Of a DNA stretch of 64,000 nucleotides, positions 7,437 to 17,150 are shown piece after piece (the first letter of the stretch is position 1; every line of letters starts with the position of its first letter). The position numbers were made by a program, and so were the translations under genes. The notes under the pieces were generated by a model. That model was not told the DNA's origin, ran no database searches, and worked only from the letters and a program-made list of their open reading frames with translations. Source of the DNA: an uncultured Sphingomonadaceae bacterium (lineage in GTDB: Bacteria; Pseudomonadota; Alphaproteobacteria; Sphingomonadales; Sphingomonadaceae); the NCBI GenBank assembly GCA_947489315.1, contig CANLCX010000002.1, positions 1-64,000 of the forward strand, read 5' to 3'.

Positions 7437-9737
7437 TCATCCCTCAATCTTGGAAAAGTCAGCGACCTGATGCACCGCCGCGCGGAAACGGGCGAGCAGC
7501 CCAAGCCGCGCAGTCCGTTTGTCGTCGTCGCTGTCATTCACCGTCACATCCTCGAAAAACTGGTCAATTGGCGCGCGCAGATCGGCGAGCGCGGTCATGG
7601 CTTTTTCAAACGCTTCCGCCGCAATGGCAGCCGTCACATTCGGTTGCGCCGCATCCAGCGCGTCGATGAGAGCCTTTTCGGCTTTTTCGGGCGTGTAGGA
7701 AAGGGTTTTTACGCTGCTGTACTCCTGCGAAGGCAGGAGTCCATCTCCGGCGGTTGCGTCTGTCTGCTCGAACGGGAGATGGGCACCTGCCTGCGCAGGT
7801 GCACTGCCTTCTCCCAACTCTTTCTTCAAGATGTTCGAAGCGCGCTTATAGCCGGCGAGCAGGTTTACGCCGTCCTCAGTCACTACAAAAGCCTGCAAAG
7901 CCTTCACGCGGGCCAGTAAGCGCACCAGATCATCTTCTCCGCCCAGCGCAAAAACCGCATCGATGAGGTCATGGCGGACGCCCGCCTCGCGTTGTTGGAC
8001 TTTTAGACGGTCGGTCAGGAATTCTAGAACATCATCGATAATTGGGCCGCGGGCTTCTATTTCCGCGGTCACACTTTTGGCGGCAATCGTGGATTTTTTG
8101 ACAGCTTCCATAGCAAAGGCGGTGCCTAACTTCCCATCACCCATATATTCTTTTGCAATCTCAAGTCCAGTTGTTGAATCAGCCAAACTCGGGAGAGGGA
8201 TAATTTCACTCAATGCCGAAGCAACAGTTCTTTTTACAGGAAATGTGAGATCTCTCTCGATTAAAATCCTAATGATACCAAGCGCCGCGCGTCTCAAAGC
8301 AAATGGATCCTTCGACCCCGTCGGCTTTTCACCAATCGCGAAAAACCCAACCAGCGTATCCAGCTTATCCGCCAAACTCACGCACACCGTCACCGGATCG
8401 GTCGGCACATCATCGCCCTGCCCAACCGGCTTGTAATGATCGCGGATCGCATTGCTCACCGCAATCGGCAAGCCCTCTTTCTCTGCATAATAGCCACCCA
8501 TTAAGCCTTGCAGCTCGGGGAACTCGCCGACCATTTCGGTGACGAGATCAGCTTTGCAGAGACGTGCAGCCAGTTGAGTCTGTTCTGGGTTGGCACGGTG
8601 TAACCCAGTCCCTTCTAAAGACGCCAACCTCTCAGCCAACTTGGCTACACGCTCTACCTTGTCGGCAACCGTTCCCAATTTCTCATGGAACACAATGTTG
8701 CTCAATTTCTTGGCATGATCTTCCAGCGCCGTCTTCTGGTCGAGTTCCCAGAAGAATTTGGCGTCGGACAGTCTTGCCGTCAGTACTTTTTCATTGCCTG
8801 CCGTAATCGCTTTGCCACCATCGCTGGCGTCAATATTTGCGGTACAGACAAAATTCGGAGCCAGTTTACCCGATTTATCGCGGCAAATGAAGTATTTTTG
8901 GTTCACTCGGGCGGTGAGCTGAATGACCTCTTCCGGAACATCCAAAAACGCCGGATCAAAGCCGCCCAGCAACGGCACGGGCCATTCGGTCAGGCCAGCA
9001 TTTTCAATCACTAGGCCCTCGTCGGAAACCAGTTCCAGGCCGCCATCGGATGCCGCCTTGGCCGCACCGTCCCGAACAATCGCTTCGCGTTCGGCCTGAT
9101 CGACCAATACATGGCAGGCGCGCAGTTTTTCGGCATAATCACCGGCATTGCCGATGGTTATCATGCCCTCATGGTGGAAGCGGTGGCCGACGGTTTCATA
9201 ACCTGACGTCACGCCGTCAATTTCACAGGCGACCAGATCATCACCCAATATCGCGACAATGCCTGACAAAGGCCGCACCCAACGCAGGCTTTCCGTCGAA
9301 GCACTAGCATCGCCCCAACGCATGGATTTGGGCCATGGGAAGGCTTTGATAATCGCCGGGATGGCTTCGGACAGCACATCGCTGGTTGCCCGGCCTGGCT
9401 TGTTGATCACCGCGAACAGGGTCGGACGACCCTTGACGTCGCGCACCTCCAGTTGATCGCGGGTTACGCCATTTTTGCGACAGAATCCGTCAACCGCTTG
9501 ATCGGGCGCGCTTTCTGGAGGGCCTTTGGCTTCTTCGCTCACGGCTTCGGTCTGCGCTGGCAGGTCCTTTGCGATCAGCGCAAGCCGCCTTGGCGTCGAG
9601 TAAACGGTAACGGCACCGGCTTTCAGGCCAGCATCGCTTAGTTGCGCGACAAACAGCCGCTCTAGATCAACGCGAGCCTTGGCCTGCATGCGGGCTGGAA
9701 TTTCTTCAGAGAGCAGTTCGAGCAGGAAATCAGCCAT
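7437..9737 (-). CDS. glyS: Glycyl-tRNA synthetase beta subunit
   Basis: The 766-residue protein starts [15 protein letters not shown], as GlyS does, and carries the central Gly-Gly-Tyr-Tyr-Ala block and a C-terminal anticodon-binding helical domain. With GlyQ it forms the alpha2beta2 enzyme that charges tRNA-Gly. I chose the ATG at 9737, which overlaps the glyQ stop by one base; an ATG at 9752 is also in frame. It is longer than E. coli GlyS (689 residues). About 30 residues come from a palindromic repeat element read in frame (7721-7802), falling between Ile-Leu-Lys-Lys-Glu and the final domain. Confidence 0.95.
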   Translation of the reverse strand: MADFLLELLSEEIPARMQAKARVDLERLFVAQLSDAGLKAGAVTVYSTPRRLALIAKDLPAQTEAVSEEAKGPPESAPDQAVDGFCRKNGVTRDQLEVRDVKGRPTLFAVINKPGRATSDVLSEAIPAIIKAFPWPKSMRWGDASASTESLRWVRPLSGIVAILGDDLVACEIDGVTSGYETVGHRFHHEGMITIGNAGDYAEKLRACHVLVDQAEREAIVRDGAAKAASDGGLELVSDEGLVIENAGLTEWPVPLLGGFDPAFLDVPEEVIQLTARVNQKYFICRDKSGKLAPNFVCTANIDASDGGKAITAGNEKVLTARLSDAKFFWELDQKTALEDHAKKLSNIVFHEKLGTVADKVERVAKLAERLASLEGTGLHRANPEQTQLAARLCKADLVTEMVGEFPELQGLMGGYYAEKEGLPIAVSNAIRDHYKPVGQGDDVPTDPVTVCVSLADKLDTLVGFFAIGEKPTGSKDPFALRRAALGIIRILIERDLTFPVKRTVASALSEIIPLPSLADSTTGLEIAKEYMGDGKLGTAFAMEAVKKSTIAAKSVTAEIEARGPIIDDVLEFLTDRLKVQQREAGVRHDLIDAVFALGGEDDLVRLLARVKALQAFVVTEDGVNLLAGYKRASNILKKELGEGSAPAQAGAHLPFEQTDATAGDGLLPSQEYSSVKTLSYTPEKAEKALIDALDAAQPNVTAAIAAEAFEKAMTALADLRAPIDQFFEDVTVNDSDDDKRTARLGLLARFRAAVHQVADFSKIEG
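7721..7802. repeat. Palindromic element inserted in frame within glyS
   Basis: Three perfect inverted repeats are packed in 82 bases: ACTCCTGC-GAAG-GCAGGAGT (7721-7740), CCATCTCC (7741-7748) with GGAGATGG (7775-7782), and GCACCTGC-CTGC-GCAGGTGC (7783-7802). The whole is symmetric, hairpin - long stem - hairpin. Read as glyS (minus strand) it encodes Ala-Pro-Ala-Gln-Ala-Gly-Ala-His-Leu-Pro, a peptide of the type often seen when such intergenic repeats are translated. Frame and gene function appear kept. Confidence 0.8.
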
Positions 9738-10639
9738 TATGCCGCGCTCCATTTCGGATGACGCAACTTCCAGTCTTCGGCGTTCTTCGCCATATAGGCC
9801 TCACAGCTGCCTTTCGCGAGATCGCGGACACGGCCCATATAGCTGGCGCGTTCTTGCACAGAAATCACGCCACGCGCTTGCAACAGGTTGAACACATGGC
9901 TCGCCTTGATCGCTTGCTCATAGGCCGGAAGGGGAAGTTTAGCCTCGAGGCAATTCTCACATTCCCCGACCGCCTTGTTGAACAGATCAAACAGGGTTTC
10001 GGTATTGGCGACCTCGAAATTCCATTCCGACATCTGCTTCTCATTATCTAAGAAGATATCACCATAACTGACTCCATTACCGTTATAATCCAGATCATAG
10101 ATACTATCGACGCCCTGAATATACATGGCGAGCCGTTCCAGCCCGTAAGTCAATTCACCAGCAACCGGTTTGCAATCAAAGCCGCCCATTTGCTGGAAAT
10201 AGGTGAACTGCGTTACCTCCATGCCGTCACACCAGACTTCCCAGCCCAGACCCCAGGCGCCCAATGTAGGGCTTTCCCAGTCATCCTCAACAAAGCGAAT
10301 GTCGTGGAGCATCGGATCAATGCCAATCGCGGTCAGGCTGTCGAGATAAAGCTGCTGGATATTTGGCGGCGATGGTTTGAGGATCACCTGATATTGGTAA
10401 TAATGCTGAAGCCGGTTGGGGTTTTCACCATAGCGGCCATCGGTGGGCCGGCGGCATGGCTGCACGAAAGCGGCATTCCAAGGGTCCGGACCAAGCGCGC
10501 GCAAGGTGGTTGCCGTGTGGAACGTACCCGCGCCCATTTCCATGTCATAGGGCTGCAGGATTGCACAGCCCTGATCACTCCAATAATCATGGAGTTTCAG
10601 GATGATCTGCTGGAAGCTGAGCGGCTTCTGTTCGGTCAA
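9737..10639 (-). CDS. glyQ: Glycyl-tRNA synthetase alpha subunit
   Basis: A 300-residue class II synthetase catalytic subunit. It shows Ser-Phe-Gln-x-Ile-Ile-Leu-x-Leu-x-x-Tyr-Trp near the start, Gln-Pro-Tyr-Asp-x-Glu-x-Gly-Ala-Gly-Thr-x-x-Pro/His, and [17 protein letters not shown]. It forms glycyl-adenylate and transfers glycine to tRNA with GlyS. It is first in a glyQ-glyS operon with a TAATG overlap, divergent from a TraB-family gene 156 bases away. Confidence 0.97.
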   Translation of the reverse strand: MTEQKPLSFQQIILKLHDYWSDQGCAILQPYDMEMGAGTFHTATTLRALGPDPWNAAFVQPCRRPTDGRYGENPNRLQHYYQYQVILKPSPPNIQQLYLDSLTAIGIDPMLHDIRFVEDDWESPTLGAWGLGWEVWCDGMEVTQFTYFQQMGGFDCKPVAGELTYGLERLAMYIQGVDSIYDLDYNGNGVSYGDIFLDNEKQMSEWNFEVANTETLFDLFNKAVGECENCLEAKLPLPAYEQAIKASHVFNLLQARGVISVQERASYMGRVRDLAKGSCEAYMAKNAEDWKLRHPKWSAA

Positions 10640-10795
10640 TTTGATAGCTTTCTTCGCAAGTGCAATAAGTCCGGCAACGCTTTGGCTTATGGGGCTGCAC
10701 GGGTCAAGAACCCATATCTGTTCATATGTACATTATCTATTATTGATATTCCGGTGTTAATCTGGCGTTCAGTGACAATATCTCAACAAATTCAA

Positions 10796-11965
10796 ATGAT
10801 TAAACCACTTTCTGCATCGCCACGGATACTCGCCATATGCGCCCTGTCCGTCTCCATATCTCTTGCCAGTCCGTTATATGCACAAACCGCTGATGCATCC
10901 AAGATCAAGGAATCTGCAGAGCCTGCCCCCCTATCGGCGGCTGAAGAAGCGGTAGCGGCAGCCGCTGAAGCAGCGGAGGCCGTGGCTGAAGCAGCCGGTG
11001 ACGCGGTTCGACCGGCAACTATACGATCGTCAGAAGCCCAGATAAAACGCGAGAAAGAACGAAAAGAGCGTCAGGCCGCTCGTGAAGCCGTCTTTGATTT
11101 CACGCCCAGCCCTGCGCTCTGGAGAATGGCCGACGCCGATTCTACCATCTATATATTTGCCGGAATTGAAGGTTTTTCAAGTCCGATCAAATGGAAAAGC
11201 CAAGCCATTACGACCGCGCTGAAAAGCGCAGACAAGGTGTATTTAGAAACCGTCTATTACGATAAAAGAGACCGGGAAACGCGATGGCAAAATGAGCGCG
11301 AAGCCTTTCGCAAACTCATCCGCCATGACCGCGACCTAGTGGAAGATCGCTTTGACCCGGGCTTGTTTGACAAGATCAAAGGGGATTTGAAGAGCGACTT
11401 TTTAGTTATTGGTGATTTCATGCCGACGTGGATGCTCATTACTCTCATTTCTGACACCGACCGGATGTTCCAGCCCGGGCGCAATAATCAGTATCTCGAC
11501 TATAGAATTACAAATGCAGTGACAGATCGCGACCTCAAGATCGACGGTCTGGAAAAGCCGTCACACCTGATCGATCTGCTAAACGGTCTCGATGAGAAAA
11601 AGCAGCGAAAGTGGCTCAACGATTTTACCCGAGCGGAATTGACAGTGGAAAAATCTCAGCGATATAGAAACAGAAAACGTGGTCCTTACGGCCGAGTTGG
11701 GCCATTGACTGCGCAAGAGCATCAAGGAATTGCTTGGGCCAAAGGCGAGCCGCCAGAAGCCCCGCCGGTCAAGACAGAGGGTCTCAGCAACCTTTATGAG
11801 CATATCCGCCAAAACCGGATGAAAAACTGGTCGGCCAAAATCGGCGCAATGCTGGACGATGAAGGGACCAGTCTTATTATCGTCAGTCAGGAATATCTAT
11901 ACGGCGAAAACAATCTGCGAACCGCGCTGGAGAAAAAGGGATATCAGCTCGAGCGCATGCCATAG
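10796..11965 (+). CDS. TraB/GumN-family protein, degenerate paralogue
   Basis: This 389-residue secreted protein has a signal peptide (about 1-30, ending Tyr-Ala-Gln), an Ala/Glu-rich stretch (48-70), a charged helix (80-98) and a TraB/GumN-like domain from about 105. Its two downstream relatives have Phe-Gly-Thr-(Val/Ile)-His at this point; here it reads Phe-Ala-Gly-Ile-Glu (121-125). The C-terminal Val-Gly-Ala-(Gly/Ala)-His-Leu is also gone, replaced by a Ser-Gln-Glu-Tyr-Leu segment. Both histidines are therefore lost, which suggests a non-catalytic role. The start at 10796 avoids overlap with glyQ and gives the signal peptide; an open frame reaching 10190 is antisense read-through. Confidence 0.8.
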   Translation: MIKPLSASPRILAICALSVSISLASPLYAQTADASKIKESAEPAPLSAAEEAVAAAAEAAEAVAEAAGDAVRPATIRSSEAQIKREKERKERQAAREAVFDFTPSPALWRMADADSTIYIFAGIEGFSSPIKWKSQAITTALKSADKVYLETVYYDKRDRETRWQNEREAFRKLIRHDRDLVEDRFDPGLFDKIKGDLKSDFLVIGDFMPTWMLITLISDTDRMFQPGRNNQYLDYRITNAVTDRDLKIDGLEKPSHLIDLLNGLDEKKQRKWLNDFTRAELTVEKSQRYRNRKRGPYGRVGPLTAQEHQGIAWAKGEPPEAPPVKTEGLSNLYEHIRQNRMKNWSAKIGAMLDDEGTSLIIVSQEYLYGENNLRTALEKKGYQLERMP

Positions 11966-12027
11966 ATCGCTTTATCGCGACTGCCAAACAGCGCTCATTC
12001 TCTTGTTGAGGCCACCATTTGATCCAA

Positions 12028-14127
12028 TCACTCAGCGGCCACCATCTCGACCGCCCGCTCCACAGTGACTGGCGTAGCGTTCAATACGGCATTGCCGGAC
12101 AGCGGATCAAAACTTGTCGGATCGGTCAAATCATTGAGAGAAACGCCCGGTTTTGAGGCGGCGACCGACAATCCCACTCCCTTTCGGCCATGACCGAAGC
12201 CATGCGGGATCGACACCACGCCGGGCATGACGTCATCCGTGACTTCGACAACGATCTCGACATTATTCACACGGCTTTCAACCGTCGCCATATCGCCATC
12301 AGACAGACCGCGCTCTGCAGCGTCATCGGGATGGATCATCAATGTGCAGCGATCCGGGCCTTTGAGCAGCCGCTTGCTGTTGTGAAGCCAGCTATTGTTA
12401 CTCCGCACATGGCGGCGGCCAATCAGCCGTAACATATCCGAACGCAGATCCCCGAGTGAACCACTGAAACGCTGCACCTCGGCCAGAAAATCAGGATGGG
12501 CGCACTGGATTAACTTGTCTTCCGTCATCAAACGATCCGCCATACAAGGGCGCAATGGCCCGAGATCAATCCCGTTCGGTGCGGCTTCTACCTCGGCCAA
12601 GGTCAGACCAGCAGGCGAGCTTTGCAGCATATTGTCCAGCACATCCCGCGGTTCGCGAATATTGGGTACATCCTGCCCATCGGTCGCCAAGATTTCCCGA
12701 GCGAGTTCGGCAATAATTTCCCAATCGGCTTTTTCGCCATCCTGAATGTCGAATATCGCTGGCGAATAGCTAGCATAGTTGCGGATCGCGAGCGGCCCGA
12801 AGAAAAACGGATAATGGTCTTTTTCCAGTGGCCCACAAGGCGGGAGAATATAGTCGGCATGGCGACTGGTTTCGGTGACATACATGTCAAACGACACCAT
12901 CAGATCAAGCTTCTCAAGCGCCCGATCCAGCTTAGCTCCGTCTGGTGATGAGAGCACAGGATTACCGGTGATCACGAACAATGTCCTGATTCGCTCTTCA
13001 TCATCGCGCAGCATTTCGTCCGCCAAAGTAATTGTCGGCAACTCGCCCATGACCACTGGCATTTCACCACGTATGGTGTCGATCTTGCGCACAGAACCCC
13101 TGCCCACCAGATTTATCGTATCCAGTGCAGGCTCGGGAACCATCGTTCCGCCTTCGCGGTCTAAATTACCCGTCGCGATGTTGATTACCTGTATCAGCCA
13201 CTGGTTGAGCGTACCAAATTCACAGACAGACACACCCATTCGGCCATAAATCGCCGCTGGTTGGTCCGCGCCCAATTGCGCGGCCATGGACTGCATATCC
13301 TCAACCGATATACCGCAATGAGCGGATAGTTCGGCCATATCAAAGCCGGCAATGGCTGGTTCGATATTGCTCCAGCTATCATCCATGATATTATCAAGAC
13401 GAGAAATATCAGCATGGCCGCCGTCGAAGACTGCTTTCAATATTCCAATGAACAATGCCGTGTCCGTTCCCGGCTTTACGAAATGATGGGCATCGGCCAG
13501 TTTCGCCGTTTCGGTCCGGCGGGGATCGATCACGACCAACTGGCCATCACGCGCCTGCATTTCTTTCACGCGTTTCTTGAAGTCGGGCACGGTCCAAATA
13601 CTACCATTGGAAGCCGCTGGATTCCCGCCAACAATCAACAGATACTGACAGCGGTCAATATCCGGCACCGCAGCCAAGCTAACATGGCCGTACATATGAT
13701 ATTGCACCACATGATGGGGAATCTGGTCGAGTGTGGAGGCTGAATAGATATTTTTCAGGCCCATAGCACGCCGCAAAGTGCCGATCTGCGTCGAAATACC
13801 ATAATCATGCGCGCTGGGGTTGCCCATATACATGGCCGGTTTTGCGCTAGCTTGTTTCAAGTCGCTCAGTTTGGCGGCAATTTCCTGAAACGCCGTTTCC
13901 CAGCCAATTTCCTGCCACTCGCCATTCACTTTCTTCTGTGGCTTGTGCAACCGATCCGGATCATCCTGCAAATCCGCAATGGCCGTGGCTTTAGGGCAAA
14001 TATGCCCACGGCTCAGCACATGATCAGGATTGCCTTTGATCGAGAGGATTTCGCGCCCTTCGACTTCAACCAAAACACCGCAATTGGCTTCACAAATATG
14101 GCAGGTGCGGGCATGTACTTGGCTCAT
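12028..14127 (-). CDS. Molybdopterin-dependent oxidoreductase
   Basis: A 699-residue member of the DMSO reductase superfamily. The N-terminus binds a [4Fe-4S] cluster through Cys9-x2-Cys12-x3-Cys16-x27-Cys44, followed by molybdopterin domains and a C-terminal dinucleotide-binding domain (Pro-His-Gly-Phe-Gly-His near the end). There is no Tat or Sec signal, so it is probably cytoplasmic. I cannot name the substrate. The family includes formate dehydrogenase-like and BisC-like enzymes, and the residue that would ligate Mo is not obvious by eye. AGGAGA lies just before the ATG. It is a single gene placed between TraB-family genes. Confidence 0.85.
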   Translation of the reverse strand: MSQVHARTCHICEANCGVLVEVEGREILSIKGNPDHVLSRGHICPKATAIADLQDDPDRLHKPQKKVNGEWQEIGWETAFQEIAAKLSDLKQASAKPAMYMGNPSAHDYGISTQIGTLRRAMGLKNIYSASTLDQIPHHVVQYHMYGHVSLAAVPDIDRCQYLLIVGGNPAASNGSIWTVPDFKKRVKEMQARDGQLVVIDPRRTETAKLADAHHFVKPGTDTALFIGILKAVFDGGHADISRLDNIMDDSWSNIEPAIAGFDMAELSAHCGISVEDMQSMAAQLGADQPAAIYGRMGVSVCEFGTLNQWLIQVINIATGNLDREGGTMVPEPALDTINLVGRGSVRKIDTIRGEMPVVMGELPTITLADEMLRDDEERIRTLFVITGNPVLSSPDGAKLDRALEKLDLMVSFDMYVTETSRHADYILPPCGPLEKDHYPFFFGPLAIRNYASYSPAIFDIQDGEKADWEIIAELAREILATDGQDVPNIREPRDVLDNMLQSSPAGLTLAEVEAAPNGIDLGPLRPCMADRLMTEDKLIQCAHPDFLAEVQRFSGSLGDLRSDMLRLIGRRHVRSNNSWLHNSKRLLKGPDRCTLMIHPDDAAERGLSDGDMATVESRVNNVEIVVEVTDDVMPGVVSIPHGFGHGRKGVGLSVAASKPGVSLNDLTDPTSFDPLSGNAVLNATPVTVERAVEMVAAE

Positions 14128-14295
14128 CGATCTTCTCCTAATTTAACTGAGCGATTAGCAGACTGCACAAGGACATGCCAATAGCAGCTGGCGTTTTTTA
14201 TCGCCAAAGTGGAATATTGCTATGCTTTCGGTAAGGATTGCTCGATTAACACGGACGATATAACAGAATCTCAAACTCATAAAAATAATGGAATT

Positions 14296-15237
14296 ATGCC
14301 CATGATGCGCCGCTGGTTTTCTCCCCTTTTGTCCTTACCGTTCCTTTTTGGATTGGCCGCATGTCAGCCTGAACCGCCCCAATCCGCTGGCAATTCTGCT
14401 CCTCAAGTCACCGAAATTGCTACAATACCGGATGATCCAGACCCGGCCCTATGGGTGCTCAAGGATGAAGACACGACTATCTATCTGTTCGGTACGGTTC
14501 ATATACTGAAACCCGGCCTCAGCTGGTTTGACGAAGCGATCAAAGATGCGTTTGATGCGTCCGATGAACTGGTTGTTGAAATGATCGAACCAGAACCCGC
14601 AGAGATGATGAAAATCGTCAGTGAATTGGCGATCGACACGACCGGCGTGCCACTGCGCGACAAACTCGACGCCGAAGACCGAACAAAATATGAAGCGGCC
14701 ATGACATCACTGGAACTGCCGTTAAATGCTTTTGATCCCCTAGACCCCTGGTTCGCTAGCGTCAGCATGTCCCTCGTTCCGCTGATGAAAAGCGGTTATG
14801 ACACAAATAGCGGTGTGGAAGATGCCCTCACCTCGAGCGCCAAGGCGAGGAATATGAAAATCGTCGGGCTAGAGACGCCCCGGCAACAACTGGGTTTTTT
14901 CGACAATCTTCCGGAAGACGTCCAAATTCGCTTCCTGAATTTCAATGTCTCATCGATCGGCGAAATGGCTGACGGCATGGAAAACATGGTCGCGCATTGG
15001 GCCAATGCCAATATTAGCGCCCTTGCAGAACTCATGAATGCCGGTTTGGAAGAGAAAATCCTGTATGAAACACTTCTCTCCAACCGAAACGCCAATTGGG
15101 CTGTTTGGGTGGACGACCGGATGGACGAGCCAGGCACGGTCTTCATGGCTGTGGGTGCGGGGCATTTGGCGGGGGATGCCAGCTTGCAAGCCCAACTCAA
15201 GAAACGTGGATTTCAGGTTGAGCGGATCGAATATTAG
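14296..15237 (+). CDS. TraB/GumN-family lipoprotein
   Basis: A 313-residue protein with a lipoprotein signal ending Leu-Ala-Ala-Cys23. The TraB domain has the N-terminal Gly66-Thr-Val-His69 motif and the C-terminal Val-Gly-Ala-Gly-His-Leu motif. In the TraB/PrgY/Tiki superfamily these GxxH motifs are proposed to bind a metal and mediate proteolysis; bacterial members have no settled role. The ATG at 14296 gives a normal signal peptide; an ATG pair at 14302 is an alternative. A second active-looking copy follows 55 bases downstream on the same strand. Confidence 0.85.
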   Translation: MPMMRRWFSPLLSLPFLFGLAACQPEPPQSAGNSAPQVTEIATIPDDPDPALWVLKDEDTTIYLFGTVHILKPGLSWFDEAIKDAFDASDELVVEMIEPEPAEMMKIVSELAIDTTGVPLRDKLDAEDRTKYEAAMTSLELPLNAFDPLDPWFASVSMSLVPLMKSGYDTNSGVEDALTSSAKARNMKIVGLETPRQQLGFFDNLPEDVQIRFLNFNVSSIGEMADGMENMVAHWANANISALAELMNAGLEEKILYETLLSNRNANWAVWVDDRMDEPGTVFMAVGAGHLAGDASLQAQLKKRGFQVERIEY

Positions 15238-15292
15238 AGGCTAGCAAAGGTGACATCTTTCATTTTCCCGCTATCATAACCAAATAGCACTT

Positions 15293-16207
15293 ATGAAATA
15301 TATCCAAACCTTATTGACGCTGATTGCCACTGTCTGTTTGACCGCATGCTCCAATGCACAAGAACCGGTGCAGTTGAACACGGTGAAAGAGGGCAAACCA
15401 GCTCTCTGGAAAGTAACCGGCACCAAGCCTGAACAAGTTGGTGAAGCCTATTTATTCGGCACCATCCACATATTACCAAAGGATGTGAACTGGCGTACTC
15501 CTCTCCTTGAAGAGGCGCTAAAAAAATCGGACAGGCTAGTTATCGAAGTGCTTGGCCTCGAAGACACCAAAAATGCCGCCAAGATATTTTCCAAACTGGC
15601 CATTTCGCCCAATCAACCAGAGATTGAAAAACGGGTCAAACCATCGCTGCGCGAGGATCTTGATGCTGTTATCGACAAGAGTAATATACCTGAATTTGCT
15701 CTCAATCGGATGGAAAGCTGGGCCGCAGCCTTATCTTTGGCTTCTGCACAGACCAACAATCTGGGACTGGATTCGAGCGAAGGCGTTGAGAAAAAATTGG
15801 TGGCACAATTTGGTGAATTCAAAAAACCTGTCGAAGGTTTAGAAACTATCGAACAGCAACTGGGCTATTTTGATACATTGCCAGAAGCGCAGCAGCGCGA
15901 CATGCTCACCAGCGTCGTCGAGGAAGCATCCGACGCCAAGAGCTCCTTCGAGAAACTGTTCAATGCCTGGATTTCAGGGGACACGGATATGATCGTCGAG
16001 CTTTCAAACGGCGGAATATTGGAAGACCCCAAAACGCGCGAAAAACTTCTGATCGGTCGCAATCAGGATTGGACGGACCAGTTAGACAAAAACCTGCAAA
16101 GCCCTGGCATGTCCTTCGTCGCTGTCGGTGCCGCACATTTGGTAGGTCCAGATGCTGTCCAAGCCATGCTAGAGAAGCGCGGATATAAAATCGAAAAAAT
16201 TCAATAA
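15293..16207 (+). CDS. TraB/GumN-family lipoprotein
   Basis: A 304-residue paralogue of the preceding gene. The lipobox is Leu-Thr-Ala-Cys19, the Gly56-Thr-Ile-His59 motif is intact and so is the C-terminal Val-Gly-Ala-Ala-His-Leu. Both copies also share Val-Glu-Gly/Gly-Leu-Glu-Thr and Gln-Gln-Leu-Gly-(Phe/Tyr)-Phe-Asp in the middle, so they arose by duplication. It is probably anchored in a membrane facing the periplasm. A thioesterase gene follows 21 bases later and may be co-transcribed. Function is not known. Confidence 0.85.
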   Translation: MKYIQTLLTLIATVCLTACSNAQEPVQLNTVKEGKPALWKVTGTKPEQVGEAYLFGTIHILPKDVNWRTPLLEEALKKSDRLVIEVLGLEDTKNAAKIFSKLAISPNQPEIEKRVKPSLREDLDAVIDKSNIPEFALNRMESWAAALSLASAQTNNLGLDSSEGVEKKLVAQFGEFKKPVEGLETIEQQLGYFDTLPEAQQRDMLTSVVEEASDAKSSFEKLFNAWISGDTDMIVELSNGGILEDPKTREKLLIGRNQDWTDQLDKNLQSPGMSFVAVGAAHLVGPDAVQAMLEKRGYKIEKIQ

Positions 16208-16228
16208 TATAGATTTCAGGGCAACTTC

Positions 16229-17026
16229 ATGACATTTCTATTCGATCGCGAGACCGCACTCATACCGTGCGGCGACGGGCAATATATTATCGAGGCCAGC
16301 GACGTATATCGCAATCCAACCGGCGCGGCCTTTGGCGGCTGGGTCGCTGCGATCATGGCTAGAGCGGTGGCAAACCATCTCGAATGCAACAGTCCTATCG
16401 TATCCCTGCAGGCCACTTATATTGCGGGCATTGGTCCGGGTGCAGTCAATATAGATTCAAAGCTACTCAAGTCAGGGGCGTCCACCCAATTTTGGCGTGT
16501 TGAGTTAAGCCAGGCCGGTAATCTGGCCATTATCGCCGATATTGTTACCAGCAACCGACGGCCGACCGAGCTGAACTATCAGATCGACATGCCAGAAATT
16601 TCTCCACCAGAAGAAAATATCAGGCTGCAGCCGGTTCCGGGTCAAGCACCCGAATGGATAATATCCTACGACCAACGCATTGCGAAAGGCGTTCCCTTTC
16701 AGGTCAATGATACACCAGAAACCATCGTCTGGATCAAGGAAGCAGATGGACGGCCGCTGGACCGGATCAGCATCACATCTATTTGCGATGTACCGATGCC
16801 CCGTACGTTTTTTCTGAGTGACGAATTTCACCCCGGATCGACCGTCGCCATGTCGACCTATATATTCGCCAGCGAAGAGGATATTGCCGCAGCGGGATCG
16901 GATTATCTGATCATGCGCGTCACCGGCGCTGTCGTCAGAAATAGCAAATGCGACTCCCGCGTTGAACTTTGGTCGGGCAATGGAACCCTGCTCGCCACCA
17001 GCAATCAGATTGGCTTTTTCCGGTAA
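16229..17026 (+). CDS. Acyl-CoA thioesterase-like protein (hotdog fold)
   Basis: A 265-residue protein with the double-hotdog TesB-like layout. Asn-Pro-Thr-Gly-Ala-Ala-Phe-Gly-Gly-Trp-Val-Ala-Ala-Ile near residue 30 matches the substrate-pocket helix of acyl-CoA thioesterases, and a second half begins near residue 140. The likely reaction is hydrolysis of an acyl-CoA, but the chain length is not predictable here. It lies close behind a TraB-family gene on the same strand and ahead of the rplY promoter. Confidence 0.7.
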   Translation: MTFLFDRETALIPCGDGQYIIEASDVYRNPTGAAFGGWVAAIMARAVANHLECNSPIVSLQATYIAGIGPGAVNIDSKLLKSGASTQFWRVELSQAGNLAIIADIVTSNRRPTELNYQIDMPEISPPEENIRLQPVPGQAPEWIISYDQRIAKGVPFQVNDTPETIVWIKEADGRPLDRISITSICDVPMPRTFFLSDEFHPGSTVAMSTYIFASEEDIAAAGSDYLIMRVTGAVVRNSKCDSRVELWSGNGTLLATSNQIGFFR

Positions 17027-17048
17027 CAGGAAACCGCTTCAATTTGCC

Positions 17049-17077
17049 TTGCTTTTCCGCCCTTGCCTGCTTATAGC
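17049..17077 (+). promoter_or_regulatory. Probable sigma-70 promoter of rplY-pth
   Basis: TTGCTT (17049-17054) and TATAGC (17072-17077) are separated by 17 bases, about 70 bases before the rplY start. The match and spacing are good for a housekeeping promoter. No operator is evident. Confidence 0.55.
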
Positions 17078-17150
17078 GCCCTCTTTCCGACCATGAGCAC
17101 CCTGGAGGCGTGGCGGGAAATTCGTTAAAACTATATTTTGGAGCAACATT

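Noticed and set aside
7127-7537. A firm small-protein gene between glyS and ppdK
   Set aside because: The frame is open, but its first Met codon lies inside glyS and there is no convincing start in the gap, so it is reported only as a repeat region with a conserved frame.
10190-10795. N-terminal extension of the first TraB-family gene
   Set aside because: The open frame extends back over glyQ, but the ATG at 10796 gives a clear signal peptide and the extension matches nothing.
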